From positions 558,001 through 622,000 of the forward strand of contig NZ_JACIEJ010000001.1 of assembly GCF_014196795.1 (NCBI RefSeq): 64,000 nucleotides of DNA, given 5' to 3'. Below the pieces are notes generated by a model, which saw only the letters and a program-made list of their open reading frames with translations, was not told the origin of the DNA and did not search any database. Each line of letters begins with the position of its first letter. Positions within the stretch are counted from its first letter, which is position 1. This DNA comes from Sagittula marina. GTDB lineage: Bacteria > Pseudomonadota > Alphaproteobacteria > Rhodobacterales > Rhodobacteraceae. The position numbers were made by a program, and so were the translations under genes. This document shows positions 9,102 through 17,397 of this stretch, in pieces.

Positions 9102-9440
9102 GTGAAACTGATCATTGCAACGATCAAGCCGTTCAAGCTCGAAGAGGTGCGTGAAGCGCTCACGGGCATCGGCGTGCGCGGCATGATGGTTACGGAAATT
9201 AAGGGCTTCGGCTCTCAATCCGGCCATACCGAAATCTACCGCGGTGCAGAGTATGCCGTGAATTTCGTGCCGAAGATCAAACTGGAAATCGTCGTCAGCT
9301 CCGCCATGGCCGAGCAGGTGGTCGAAACCATCAAGACGACAGCGCAGACCGGCAAGATCGGTGACGGTAAAGTCTTCGTTCTCGACGTGCAGCAAGCCGT
9401 GCGCGTGCGGACCGGCGAAACCGACGCAGACGCGTTGTAA
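9102..9440 (+). CDS. glnK: nitrogen regulatory protein P-II
   Basis: A 112-residue P-II signal protein that senses 2-oxoglutarate and ATP/ADP. It controls the adjacent ammonium channel and other nitrogen targets. Tyr51 in the T-loop (GAEYAVNF), the site of uridylylation, is present, as are GDGKVFVLDV and the B/C-loop arginines. The length is exactly that of the family. The start is GTG at 9102, preceded by AAGGGGAA at a good distance, and gives the universal MKLIIATIKP opening. Because amtB follows after 27 bp, GlnK is the better name than GlnB. Confidence 0.95.
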   Translation: MKLIIATIKPFKLEEVREALTGIGVRGMMVTEIKGFGSQSGHTEIYRGAEYAVNFVPKIKLEIVVSSAMAEQVVETIKTTAQTGKIGDGKVFVLDVQQAVRVRTGETDADAL

Positions 9441-9467
9441 CCTAGCGACACCAAGGGGACTTATTGA

Positions 9468-10808
9468 ATGAAACTCTTCTCTTCCGTTGCCGCAGCCACA
9501 GTATTGGTGGCGCTGCCGAGCCTGGGGCTTGCCCAGGAGGAAGCCTCCGCCGTGGCTGGCGTGGACGCTTCTACAGATACGATCTTTATCCTGAACTCTC
9601 TGCTGTTCCTGATTGGCGGCTTCCTTGTGTTCTGGATGGCAGCAGGCTTTGCCATGCTGGAGGCCGGCCTCGTGCGGTCCAAGAACGTCACCATGCAGCT
9701 GACCAAGAACGTCGCGCTCTTCTCTCTTGCGGCGATCTTCTACTACCTGATCGGTTACAACCTGATGTACCCGCTGGGCACATGGTCCGTCGATGGCATC
9801 CTGTCCGGCGTCTGGGGACCGGGCGTGCTCGAAGCGGTTGGCGTTGCCCGTGATGGTGCCGACGATTACGGCTACGCATCCACGGGGTCTGACTTCTTCT
9901 TTCAGCTGATGTTCTGTGCCACCACCGCGTCCATCGTGTCCGGTACCGTGGCCGAGCGTATCAAGCTGTGGCCCTTCCTGATCTTCGTGGTCGTCCTGAC
10001 CGCCTTTATCTACCCGCTTCAGGCGTCCTGGAAATGGGGCGGCGGCTTCCTTGACGAGATGGGCTTCCTCGACTTCGCTGGCTCGACCGTTGTGCACTCC
10101 GTTGGTGGCTGGGCGGCTTTGACCGGTGCCCTGATCCTCGGCCCGCGTATCGGCAAGTACAAAGATGGCCGCACCATCCCGATGCCCGGCTCCAACCTGT
10201 CGCTGGCGACGCTCGGTACGTTCATCCTGTGGCTCGGCTGGTTCGGCTTCAACGGTGGTTCGCAGCTGGCCATGGGCACCGTGGGTGACGTGTCCGACGT
10301 GTCCCGCATCTTTGCCAACACCAACACGGCAGCGGCCGGTGGCGCGATTTCAGCGCTGATCCTGACCCAGATCCTGTACAAAAAGCCTGACCTCACCATG
10401 ATCCTGAACGGCGCGCTGGCCGGTCTGGTCTCCATCACGGCAGAGCCGCTGACCCCCTCTTTGGGCGCAGCAACTCTGATCGGCATGGTTGGTGGTGCGA
10501 TCGTGGTCTTCGCGGTTCCGCTGCTCGACAAGCTCAAGATCGACGACGTGGTTGGTGCCATCCCGGTTCACCTGCTTTGCGGCATCTTCGGCACCATCGC
10601 GGTTGTATTCACCAATGGTGACGCGAACCTCGGCGTGCAGCTCTATTCGATCCTCATCGTCGCGATCTTCACGATTGTTGCATCGGGTATCGTCTGGTTC
10701 CTGCTGAAAATGCTCATGGGGATCCGTGTTTCCGAAGAAGACGAGATCACCGGTCTCGACATGGCCGAAATGGGCATGGAAGCTTACCCGGAATTCTCCA
10801 AAGGCTAA
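9468..10808 (+). CDS. amtB: ammonium transporter AmtB
   Basis: A 446-residue Amt/Rh channel that takes up ammonium. It begins with a cleavable signal peptide (about 1-22, ending GLAQ), followed by eleven membrane helices. The twin pore histidines are His210 (VVHSVGG) and His368 (PVHLLCG). LEAGLVRSKN in the first helices and the cytoplasmic C-terminal region after EEDEITGLD, the docking area for GlnK, are present. It forms an operon with glnK, as usual, so it is expected to be induced under nitrogen limitation. Confidence 0.96.
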   Translation: MKLFSSVAAATVLVALPSLGLAQEEASAVAGVDASTDTIFILNSLLFLIGGFLVFWMAAGFAMLEAGLVRSKNVTMQLTKNVALFSLAAIFYYLIGYNLMYPLGTWSVDGILSGVWGPGVLEAVGVARDGADDYGYASTGSDFFFQLMFCATTASIVSGTVAERIKLWPFLIFVVVLTAFIYPLQASWKWGGGFLDEMGFLDFAGSTVVHSVGGWAALTGALILGPRIGKYKDGRTIPMPGSNLSLATLGTFILWLGWFGFNGGSQLAMGTVGDVSDVSRIFANTNTAAAGGAISALILTQILYKKPDLTMILNGALAGLVSITAEPLTPSLGAATLIGMVGGAIVVFAVPLLDKLKIDDVVGAIPVHLLCGIFGTIAVVFTNGDANLGVQLYSILIVAIFTIVASGIVWFLLKMLMGIRVSEEDEITGLDMAEMGMEAYPEFSKG

Positions 10809-10856
10809 GGTCCTGTAGCTCGGGTCAGGCGGCGGCGCCTGATCCCACCGGCACTC

Positions 10857-10892
10857 AAGCCCCGGACGCAGTGATGCGCCCGGGGCTTTCGT
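10857..10892 (+). terminator. terminator after glnK-amtB
   Basis: AAGCCCCGG and CCGGGGCTT form a nine-base stem with a short loop, about 50 bp after the amtB stop. It is followed by a weak T-rich tail (TTTCGTTT). Confidence 0.75.
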
Positions 10893-10942
10893 TTGGCTGG
10901 CCCGGATCACAATCTGTCCGAGTAAAACAATCAGGATTGACA

Positions 10943-10961
10943 TGACCAACTATATTAGTCA
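10943..10961. promoter_or_regulatory. dyad upstream of the bacterioferritin-associated ferredoxin gene
   Basis: TGAC and GTCA are separated by 11 AT-rich bases and sit about 35 bp before bfd. A TTGACA hexamer partly overlaps on the left. The position suits an operator for an iron-responsive regulator. The match to any particular box (RirA, Irr, IscR) is not good enough to name one. Confidence 0.3.
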
Positions 10962-10993
10962 CCTTTCAGGGGCAATGCCGAGGAGATCCGCCC

Positions 10994-11236
10994 ATGATGG
11001 TTTGTCACTGCAACGCGATCACCGACCGCGACATTCATGCCGCCATGCATTGGATGCGCGCCGCCGATCCGGACACCATCATTACACCTGGTAAGATCTA
11101 TCGGGCCCTGGGCAAGAAAGCCGACTGTGGTGGATGTTTGCCGCTTTTCATGCAGACGATGCAGCGCAACGACAGTCTTGGCGTTCCGGTCCTGACCCCA
11201 GCGGCAGAACGTCGGCTCAAGGCCGGTCGCCCTTAA
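10994..11236 (+). CDS. bfd: bacterioferritin-associated ferredoxin
   Basis: An 80-residue [2Fe-2S] protein of the BFD family, which passes electrons to bacterioferritin so that stored ferric iron can be released. The four ligands are Cys4, Cys6, Cys45 and Cys48 (CHC and CGGC), in the usual CxC...CxxC arrangement. GAGGAG lies about nine bases upstream of two consecutive ATG codons; either may be used. The bacterioferritin gene follows about 120 bp downstream, which supports the role in iron mobilisation. Confidence 0.92.
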   Translation: MMVCHCNAITDRDIHAAMHWMRAADPDTIITPGKIYRALGKKADCGGCLPLFMQTMQRNDSLGVPVLTPAAERRLKAGRP

Positions 11237-11355
11237 ACCTCCGTGACCTTCTTTGCGATCTGCGCCATAGTCCCGAGTCTGGAACCCAGCCAAGGGATTG
11301 CTCGCTCGCCGGGCGTGCCGTTAGCGAGGACCCTGATAGCAAACGAGAGGGCACC

Positions 11356-11838
11356 ATGAAGGGCGACGAAAAAGTCATCGAATATCTCAACGCTGCATTG
11401 CGTAGCGAACTGACCGCGGTCAGCCAGTACTGGCTGCATTACCGCCTGCAAGAAGACTGGGGCTTTGGCCGTGTCGCTGCCAAGTCGCGGGAAGAAAGCA
11501 TCGAAGAGATGCAGCACGCCGATAAACTGATCGAGCGAATCATCTTCCTTGGTGGTCATCCGAACTTGCAAAAGCTCGATGCGCTGCGCATTGGCGAGAC
11601 CCTTCGCGAGACGCTGGAAAGCGATCTGGCCGCGGAACACGAGGCGCGCACACTGTATATCGAAGCGCGTCAGCATTGTGAAAAGGTTGGGGACTATGTG
11701 TCCAAAAACCTGTTCGAAGAGCTGATCACTGACGAAGAAGGTCACATCGACTTTCTCGAAACTCAGCTTGAGCTCGAACAGACCATCGGCGCGTCTGCCT
11801 ACGGTCAATTGCAGGCCAAGCCGACCGACGAAGCCTGA
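11356..11838 (+). CDS. bfr: bacterioferritin
   Basis: A 160-residue haem-containing ferritin that forms a 24-subunit iron store. All ferroxidase ligands are in place (Glu18, Glu51, His54, Glu94, Glu127, His130), and Met52 is present as the haem ligand shared between two subunits. An open frame extends further upstream to 11134, but the family start is the ATG at 11356, preceded by GAGAGG. The gene follows bfd and ends at a GAAA-loop terminator. Confidence 0.96.
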   Translation: MKGDEKVIEYLNAALRSELTAVSQYWLHYRLQEDWGFGRVAAKSREESIEEMQHADKLIERIIFLGGHPNLQKLDALRIGETLRETLESDLAAEHEARTLYIEARQHCEKVGDYVSKNLFEELITDEEGHIDFLETQLELEQTIGASAYGQLQAKPTDEA

Positions 11839-11860
11839 ATCCGGCACTTCGCCACACGGG

Positions 11861-11889
11861 GCCGCGCACCGAAAGGTGGGCGGCTTTTG
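11861..11889 (+). terminator. terminator after bfr
   Basis: GCCGCGCACC and GGTGGGCGGC pair with one mismatch around a GAAA tetraloop. TTTTGT follows. Confidence 0.75.
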
Positions 11890-11940
11890 TGTGTTCGAAA
11901 TTACGATTCGGACACGTATTTGATGCCCGGCTGTGTGAAG

Positions 11941-12010
11941 GTTAACAAACGACCGGTTCGTGCGGCCAAACCGGTCGGGACTCACCTTACGAAATGGTTA
12001 ACCTGCGCCG
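11941..12010 (-). repeat. intergenic palindromic element, copy A, with CtrA-like box
   Basis: Read on the minus strand, this 70-bp stretch aligns over its full length with 18421-18488, at about 52 matching positions and two gap bases. Both copies share a GGCGCA start, a TTAACC box, the 15-base core GAGTCCCGACCGGTT, a second arm CCGGTCG and a terminal TGTTAAC. The arms CGACCGGTT and AACCGGTCG form a perfect hairpin here. The TTAACCAT with GTAA seven bases after TTAA resembles a CtrA site (TTAA-N7-TTAA). It lies between converging bfr and the GntR-type gene, so it is not an obvious promoter. Confidence 0.7.
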
Positions 12011-12059
12011 TTTACTCATGCGTTCGATGCGTTAAGAGCGGGTGATTGTCGCGGATTTT

Positions 12060-12830
12060 CTATCTGCTTTCGGTCTCGCGCATCAAACGTTGACGGGCAA
12101 TTAACTCATTTCTTGCCGTTTTTCTGTCCGCAGTCAGGGCGTCTTCGACATAGCCCAGGTGCGCTTCCACGGCTTCTCTTGCGGCCCGGCCGTCACGGGC
12201 CTGCAATGCCACATTGATGGCTTTGTGCTGCTCCAGAAGCTGCTCTCGCGTGTTGCGCTGCCGGAACATGACCTGGCGATTGTAAAAGACACCCTCGCGC
12301 AACAACTGATACATGCTGCGCATCATGTGCAGCATGATAACGTTATGAGATGCCTCGATAATTGCGAGGTGAAAGTCCGCATCCAGCCGTGCTTCCTCTG
12401 CCGGATTGCGTTTGCCGTGGGCGGCTTCCATCTTGGCCATCAGCTCTGCGATGACCTTCAGATCTGTTTCTGTGCCATTGTCGGCGGCGCGCTGTGCGGC
12501 CAGCCCTTCCATGTCGCGGCGAAAGCTGAGGTAGTCAAACACGGCCTCGTCATGTCCGGCAAACAGCCCGATAAGTGCCTCTGAAAACGCCGAACCCAGG
12601 ACATCCGTCACGTAGATGCCGGCACCGGCGCGGCTTTCCAACAGCCCTCGGTTTTGCAGCTCAGACACGGCTTCCCTCAGGGAAGGCCTTGAAACGCCTA
12701 GCTTTTCCGACAATTCTCGTTCTGACGGCAAGCGTTCTCCGGGGCGCAGAATGCCGCGCAGGATCAGCTTTTCAATCTGACGAACAACTGTCGCTGACAG
12801 TTTTTCCGGATGCACCTTCTCGAATGGCAT
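12060..12830 (-). CDS. FadR-subfamily GntR transcriptional regulator (FCD domain)
   Basis: A 256-residue regulator. An N-terminal winged helix-turn-helix (about 10-72; RLPSERELSEKLGVSRPSLR) precedes an all-helical FCD ligand-binding domain (about 85-235). FCD regulators of this type sense organic acids such as pyruvate, lactate or glycolate. The DNA-binding region resembles PdhR/GlcC/LldR proteins, but no metabolic target gene is adjacent. A TTGGT/ACCAA dyad 11-32 bp before the start codon suggests autoregulation. The ligand is unknown. Confidence 0.88.
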   Translation of the reverse strand: MPFEKVHPEKLSATVVRQIEKLILRGILRPGERLPSERELSEKLGVSRPSLREAVSELQNRGLLESRAGAGIYVTDVLGSAFSEALIGLFAGHDEAVFDYLSFRRDMEGLAAQRAADNGTETDLKVIAELMAKMEAAHGKRNPAEEARLDADFHLAIIEASHNVIMLHMMRSMYQLLREGVFYNRQVMFRQRNTREQLLEQHKAINVALQARDGRAAREAVEAHLGYVEDALTADRKTARNELIARQRLMRETESR

Positions 12831-12840
12831 CTGCGCCTCC

Positions 12841-12862
12841 TTGGTCTGATTGTCTTACCAAT
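12841..12862. promoter_or_regulatory. candidate autoregulatory operator of the GntR-type gene
   Basis: TTGGT (12841-12845) and ACCAA (12857-12861) form a dyad, and ATTGTCTTACCAAT (12849-12862) resembles the TGGT...ACCA sites bound by FadR-type GntR regulators such as PdhR. It lies 11 bp upstream of the start codon. Confidence 0.4.
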
Positions 12863-12982
12863 CCTGTGCAACCCGCGCAAAGACCATGATGGCAAACGGT
12901 TGATACGTGGCCACGTTTGTGTCCCCGGCAACATCCATCAATTTTAGTCCAATTGTTGTATTTTGCAAAACGGACGAGGCAC

Positions 12983-13423
12983 CTACCAGCGATCAAGCGC
13001 GGTTTCGTCCGCGTCGCGGGCAGCAACCCAACCGGCGCTCTCGCCAGTGTGTTCCTTCTTCCAAAAAGGCGCACGACTTTTGAGGTAATCCATCAGAAAT
13101 TCGGCGGCTTCAAAGGCGTCTTTTCGATGACGAGCGGCGGTGGCGACCATCATGATCTGTTCACCTTTTTCCAGGCGCCCATGACGGTGTATCACCAAAG
13201 CGTCGCCCAGTGACCAGCGTTCCATCGCTTCTGATGCGATTTTTTCCAGCGCCTTTTCGGTCATACCGGGATAGTGCTCGATCTCCATGGCGTTCAGCCC
13301 GCCATCCACGTCGCGCACAACGCCTGTGAACGTCACAATTGCGCCCATGTCGTGACGGCCAGCAGCAAAATCAGAGGCTTCGGCACCATAGTCAAATGGC
13401 TGCTCCTGAACGAGAATCCGCAT
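12983..13423 (-). CDS. moaE: molybdopterin synthase catalytic subunit MoaE
   Basis: A 146-residue large subunit of molybdopterin synthase. It converts cyclic pyranopterin monophosphate to molybdopterin using sulphur from thiocarboxylated MoaD. The conserved RHGRLEKGE (residues 80-88) and the catalytic lysine region APFWKKE (Lys122/Lys123) are present. It starts one base after the moaD stop, so the two subunits are co-translated. MoaB is encoded separately at 51.0 kb. The expected molybdoenzymes are not in the window. Confidence 0.94.
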   Translation of the reverse strand: MRILVQEQPFDYGAEASDFAAGRHDMGAIVTFTGVVRDVDGGLNAMEIEHYPGMTEKALEKIASEAMERWSLGDALVIHRHGRLEKGEQIMMVATAARHRKDAFEAAEFLMDYLKSRAPFWKKEHTGESAGWVAARDADETALDRW

Positions 13424-13424
13424 C

Positions 13425-13670
13425 TCAGCCCCCGGTCATCGGTGGGAAAAACGCAACTTCGCGGGCACCGTTCAGCGCCGCGTCGAAATCCACAAGATCC
13501 TGATCCACAGCGACGCGCAGGGCGGCCAGATCCTCGAATGCGGCGGCATAGCGGTCTTCCCGCGCGCGCAATTCATCTACCAACTCCATGACCGTGCCGG
13601 CTTGGGTATCGAGGGTTTCCTTGGCCAGGCCGATCCGTTCACGTACCCATGCAAAATATAGAACTTGCAT
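13425..13670 (-). CDS. moaD: molybdopterin synthase sulphur carrier subunit MoaD
   Basis: An 81-residue ubiquitin-like protein ending in Gly-Gly, the site that is adenylated and thiocarboxylated by MoeB. It opens MQVLYFAWVRERIG and closes VAFFPPMTGG, both family signatures. The ATG overlaps the pgsA stop (TGATG), and moaE starts one base after its stop, so pgsA-moaD-moaE is one transcription unit. An in-frame start at 13802 would lie inside pgsA and is rejected. Confidence 0.93.
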   Translation of the reverse strand: MQVLYFAWVRERIGLAKETLDTQAGTVMELVDELRAREDRYAAAFEDLAALRVAVDQDLVDFDAALNGAREVAFFPPMTGG

Positions 13671-14335
13671 CAGCTTTCCTCCTTCAGGAAAGGAACGGCT
13701 TTGCGGAAATAATCCAAGCCGGTGACCAACGTCAAAGCCGCTGCCAACCACAGCAAAGCGATCCCAACCGGGCCGGCCCAAATCATGCCGAGGTGCTTCC
13801 AAACCAGCCCTTGTGTGTCCTCGACCGTGCCGTTCAACACGCCTTGAACGATCTCCGCATCCATACCGATTATCGAAACGCCGAAGTAGTGCTCAAACAC
13901 GCCGTGGCCGAACAGGACAGCGATGGCGACCATTTGAACGGTGGTCTTCCACTTGGCGAGCTTTGTTACCTTCAATGTCCCAGCGGTGTCGCCAAGGTAC
14001 TCTCGCAGGCCAGAGACAGAGACCTCTCTGAACAAGATTACAGTGGCCGGCAGCACCAGCCATGGCGTGTAGGAATTGTAGGCCACAAGCACCATCAGCG
14101 CGATCACGACCATGGCCTTGTCCGCGATGGGGTCGAGCATTGCGCCGATTTTGGTTTCCTGATGCCACATCCGGGCAAGATGGCCGTCAAAAAAGTCGGT
14201 GATTGCGGCGGACATAAACAGCAAAAGCGCCAGCCAGTCAGCCAATGGGCGCGAAAAATACAAAAACATCAACGCCACACCGGGTGCAGCGATCAGGCGC
14301 AAGGCCGTCAGTATATTGGGCATATTCCATTTCAT
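13670..14335 (-). CDS. pgsA: CDP-diacylglycerol--glycerol-3-phosphate 3-phosphatidyltransferase
   Basis: A 221-residue membrane enzyme that makes phosphatidylglycerophosphate, the committed step to phosphatidylglycerol. The CDP-alcohol phosphotransferase motif is perfect: Asp47-x2-Asp50-Gly51-x2-Ala54-Arg55-x8-Gly64-x3-Asp68-x3-Asp72. About six hydrophobic helices follow from the sequence. The ATG at 14335 gives MKWNMPNILTALR, the usual start; an in-frame TTG two codons earlier is less likely. It leads the moaD-moaE genes with overlapping codons. Confidence 0.94.
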   Translation of the reverse strand: MKWNMPNILTALRLIAAPGVALMFLYFSRPLADWLALLLFMSAAITDFFDGHLARMWHQETKIGAMLDPIADKAMVVIALMVLVAYNSYTPWLVLPATVILFREVSVSGLREYLGDTAGTLKVTKLAKWKTTVQMVAIAVLFGHGVFEHYFGVSIIGMDAEIVQGVLNGTVEDTQGLVWKHLGMIWAGPVGIALLWLAAALTLVTGLDYFRKAVPFLKEES

Positions 14336-14412
14336 GACCAAATTCCTAACGGTTTCCAGAGGACGAGGGAAGGGGCGAAGATGCCGCCCGACAGGGCCTG
14401 TCTGTCACGAGT

Positions 14413-15249
14413 TCAGCAATTCCAAAAGCCGAGAAACCCCGCCTGCAAGCCCTGATCGAGACCAAAGTCGAGCCGCGCATTGGCGCGCATTGACAGGCCC
14501 GGCAGTTCTTCGACGGTCATGGACACGCCATCGGCCGCCCATTGGCCCGGTGCCGTGCTGTCCAGCGCAATAAGAACACCGTTCAGCTTCATTGCCGCAG
14601 CGCCTTCCGGGTTCGTCGCCCAAAGCACAGGATTGTCGCTGCCGGTGTATTGAAACGTGCATTCGGCGTTTTGCGCCAGCACTTGCTCGGCTTCACTCGG
14701 GGTCATGGGACTGGGATCAAGTGTCGACAACAACGTGTTGTTCAGAGCCGCTTGAATATTCCCGACCTGCGGCTCGGGATCGACGTAGACGTCCGTTTCG
14801 ATGCGTCCTGCCTCAAGATCGGCAATGAGCGCGCGCATCTCTGCAATCTCTTTTTGTTGGGCATCTGCTATTCCTGCGGCGAGCTTTGCAACACGCGCAT
14901 CTGTGATTTCGGCCCGGGTGGAGGTCATCACGGCGATGGAATGATGCGGGATCATGGCACGCATGTAGCTTGCACCCTGGATCGTGATTTGAGACCGCAC
15001 CAGAAACAGCGACACCGCAAAGATCACAACACCCGCGATCATGATCCCCAGATTGACGGCGCGTTTCGGGTACATGTCCGCCATGAAGGCCATCATTACC
15101 ACGGCCATGACGCCGCCCATCAGAAGCGCCATGTAAATACGTGTCTCAGAGAAGAAGACATGCTCCAGCGCGAAGGTGTTCAGATACATCAGGCCGAACA
15201 TGATGAGCGTGGATGCCACGATCATGGCAGCAAAGCGGGCGTAATTCAT
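14413..15249 (-). CDS. membrane protein with DUF305 domain
   Basis: A 278-residue protein. Three hydrophobic segments at about 5-27, 38-58 and 65-85 precede a DUF305-type stretch (SYMRAMIPHHSIAVM), the ferritin-like helical domain found in many secreted or membrane-anchored bacterial proteins. A C-terminal domain of about 110 residues contains two cysteines (AECTF and the last residue). GAGGGAAA lies at a good distance before the chosen ATG; an upstream in-frame start at 15297 has no such site. DUF305 proteins often occur near metal-handling genes, but none are adjacent, and the function is unknown. Confidence 0.75.
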   Translation of the reverse strand: MNYARFAAMIVASTLIMFGLMYLNTFALEHVFFSETRIYMALLMGGVMAVVMMAFMADMYPKRAVNLGIMIAGVVIFAVSLFLVRSQITIQGASYMRAMIPHHSIAVMTSTRAEITDARVAKLAAGIADAQQKEIAEMRALIADLEAGRIETDVYVDPEPQVGNIQAALNNTLLSTLDPSPMTPSEAEQVLAQNAECTFQYTGSDNPVLWATNPEGAAAMKLNGVLIALDSTAPGQWAADGVSMTVEELPGLSMRANARLDFGLDQGLQAGFLGFWNC

Positions 15250-15306
15250 CTGATTTCCCTCAGGACAGTATTGCTGTCCCAACGACCGTCGCGGCAAATG
15301 GTTGCC

Positions 15307-16038
15307 TCAAGCTTTGGCGCGAGCGCGAATGCGATCCAACAGGCGGGCACGCGCCTCGGGGAGGGGCTTGTCCCCCATTTGTGGCGCGAGGCGATGCTCC
15401 ATGAAATACCCCGTTGTAACAAGGGCTTCAGCAATCTCAGCGTCCTCCGAAGATCCTTGGCCCAGTAAAACGGGAGGCAGAGGCAGCAGATGGTGGATCC
15501 AGTTGCCCGCCCCTTCGGCCGTGACCGCTCGCCCGGATTTGGGAGAGACATAAACCAACCCCTCGGTCCGGCCCGTCACCGCGCAAACGGTCAGATCAAG
15601 CGCAAAGCCCATCTCCTCCAGCAGCGCCTGCTCCCATCGCAGGTAGGCCAGCGGCCAAAGATCAGGCTGCCCGAGTAGGTCGAGCAACTGTTCCGAAAGA
15701 GTGTAAAGCGCGCCATGCGGCACCCGCTCGGGGAGGCAGAACCGCAGCAGCGCGACAACCGCGTTCAGCCCGGCCAGAGCCAATCGGTCGCCGAGTGCAT
15801 TGGCCGCGCGCGAGCGTTGCGGTTCAAAGGTGAAGGCGCCGATATGATCCTCCAGGCGAGCGCGCCAGCGCAGGTCCAGTTGCGCGCCTGGCTGTAGGTG
15901 CGGCGCCATCTTTCGTGAGGTTCCACCGCGCACGATGCCCGCATGCCGCCCGTGGGTCGGTGTAAAGACGTCGAGGATCAGCGAGGTCTCGCCATGCCTG
16001 CGCGTCGCCAGCAATATGCCCGTGTCTCGCCATTCCAT
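15307..16038 (-). CDS. recO: DNA repair protein RecO
   Basis: A 243-residue RecO, which loads RecA at gaps together with RecR and anneals single strands. The N-terminal OB-fold begins [22 protein letters not shown] and contains the [10 protein letters not shown] loop. The C-terminal helical part has the degenerate zinc-finger region around CAVTG (about residue 158). In many alphaproteobacteria recO lies next to era; here era is 1.3 kb upstream, with a DUF1491 gene and a muramidase-like gene in between. Confidence 0.93.
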   Translation of the reverse strand: MEWRDTGILLATRRHGETSLILDVFTPTHGRHAGIVRGGTSRKMAPHLQPGAQLDLRWRARLEDHIGAFTFEPQRSRAANALGDRLALAGLNAVVALLRFCLPERVPHGALYTLSEQLLDLLGQPDLWPLAYLRWEQALLEEMGFALDLTVCAVTGRTEGLVYVSPKSGRAVTAEGAGNWIHHLLPLPPVLLGQGSSEDAEIAEALVTTGYFMEHRLAPQMGDKPLPEARARLLDRIRARAKA

Positions 16039-16131
16039 TTGCGGAATTTGGCGATTGCGACGGGCGGGGGCAAGGGTTTCTCAACCGGTCTGTGTCATCA
16101 CGGGGCATACCCTTCAGAAAGGAGGCCCTCA

Positions 16132-16932
16132 ATGGCGCGAAGTGTCCTTGCTCTGGTGTTGATCCTGTTTGCCCTCGTCATGGGAGGCGGGCTGCCAGCA
16201 CAGACGATCTCCATGGAATCTCGTGGTGCGCTGATCTCTGCACGGGGGCCTCTGATCGGAGGGGGGGCGATGGCGATCATCAGTTCATCGAGCGGTGGGG
16301 CCAGCGTGATTGAAGCAAGCGTCGATCCAAACGGCGCACAGGCCAGCCTGTTTGCCGGGCGGGCCGCAGCGTCCTTGTTCGCGCCTTGGCCAGTGCGAAA
16401 AGCCGATCGGGGCGGGGTCCAAGGCATCCTGCCGGTTCGGAGCGGCAGCGGCCCTGTGGCGCGTCTGCGAGACCTTATCGCGGCGGCGGAGGCTGGTTCG
16501 GCGCAGTATGACGCGGTGCAATATGGCGCACGGATAAAGACACCAAAACCGCCGACGCAGATGACCTTGGGCGAGATTTTTGCCTGGATCGACGCGACGC
16601 CAGGACAACCCCATGCCATCGGGCGCTACCAGATCATTCCAAAGACATTGCGCGGGCTTGTGCGCAAGGCGCACCTGGGGCCCACCACGAGGTTTTCGCC
16701 GCAGGTGCAGGATGCCTTGGCAGATATCTTGTTGGAGGAGGCTGGGCTGTCGGCAATGCAGGACGGCGTGATGACACGGCGCGCGTTCATGAACAACGTG
16801 GCAAAGATCTGGGCGGGTTTGCCCAACGCCTCAGGGCGTTCACACTACCACGGATACGCCGGAAACAAGGCGACCATGAGCTGGGCGCACTACGAGGCGC
16901 AGATGCGGCAGATCTTTCCAAGTGCGACCTGA
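16132..16932 (+). CDS. secreted muramidase-like (lysozyme-fold) protein
   Basis: A 266-residue protein with a signal peptide (about 1-24, ending LPAQ) and a lysozyme-like domain in the C-terminal half. The domain has LRDLIAAAEAGSAQYDAVQYG with a candidate catalytic Glu, MTLGEIFAW, and AIGRYQIIPKTLRGL. This pattern is seen in phage-type muramidases and their bacterial relatives. No phage genes surround it, so a cell-wall role or a domesticated enzyme is more likely than a prophage. AGAAAGGAGG precedes the ATG at 16132. Substrate and activity are not established. Confidence 0.72.
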   Translation: MARSVLALVLILFALVMGGGLPAQTISMESRGALISARGPLIGGGAMAIISSSSGGASVIEASVDPNGAQASLFAGRAAASLFAPWPVRKADRGGVQGILPVRSGSGPVARLRDLIAAAEAGSAQYDAVQYGARIKTPKPPTQMTLGEIFAWIDATPGQPHAIGRYQIIPKTLRGLVRKAHLGPTTRFSPQVQDALADILLEEAGLSAMQDGVMTRRAFMNNVAKIWAGLPNASGRSHYHGYAGNKATMSWAHYEAQMRQIFPSAT

Positions 16933-16967
16933 GGCAAGCCGGGATTAACTTTTGTCTGCAGGGCGTC

Positions 16968-17300
16968 TCAAGCCAGACCGGGCGCGTCCAAAAGGTGCCG
17001 ACCTGCGCGATCTTCGACCTCGATCACCCAGAGGTCCGGATCAAAAGAGCGTTGCTTTGCAATGGTTTGATCTATATCGCGCTCTTCCCCTTCGGCCAGG
17101 GTCGTCCACTGACGGTCCCCTGTCTGCAGATCGAAGCCGCGGGTGAATGCTTTGGCTTTGCCGTCCAGTGTCGCGAGCTTGACCAGCACCGCGCCGGCAT
17201 TGTCATCGCCGTGGGCGGTGACGAATGCAGGGATGTCGTGAAGGCGAAGCCGTGTGAGATAGGCATCGATCCAAAAACGAGAAGTGAGTCGCGGGGTCAT
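16968..17300 (-). CDS. DUF1491 family protein
   Basis: A 110-residue cytoplasmic protein of a family found almost only in alphaproteobacteria. The N-terminal RLTSRFWIDAYLTRLR and the C-terminal SFDPDLWVIEVEDRAGRHLL are the conserved blocks. The function is unknown. It lies about 100 bp downstream of era on the same strand, a neighbourhood that is common in this group. Confidence 0.85.
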   Translation of the reverse strand: MTPRLTSRFWIDAYLTRLRLHDIPAFVTAHGDDNAGAVLVKLATLDGKAKAFTRGFDLQTGDRQWTTLAEGEERDIDQTIAKQRSFDPDLWVIEVEDRAGRHLLDAPGLA

Positions 17301-17397
17301 GCGGGGCCTTTGGAAAATGGAAGGCGAAAGGGGCTTTGCCCCCTGCGCTGAAGCGCCGCCACCGGGATATATCCAAGCCTGAAGGAGCGCCGTTGGA

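Noticed and set aside
10937-10956. Sigma-70 promoter formed by TTGACA and TATATT
   Set aside because: The two hexamers are separated by only eight bases, so they cannot form one promoter.
16132-16932. Prophage remnant
   Set aside because: A single lysozyme-like gene with a signal peptide is present, without integrase, capsid, tail or repressor genes or attachment sites.
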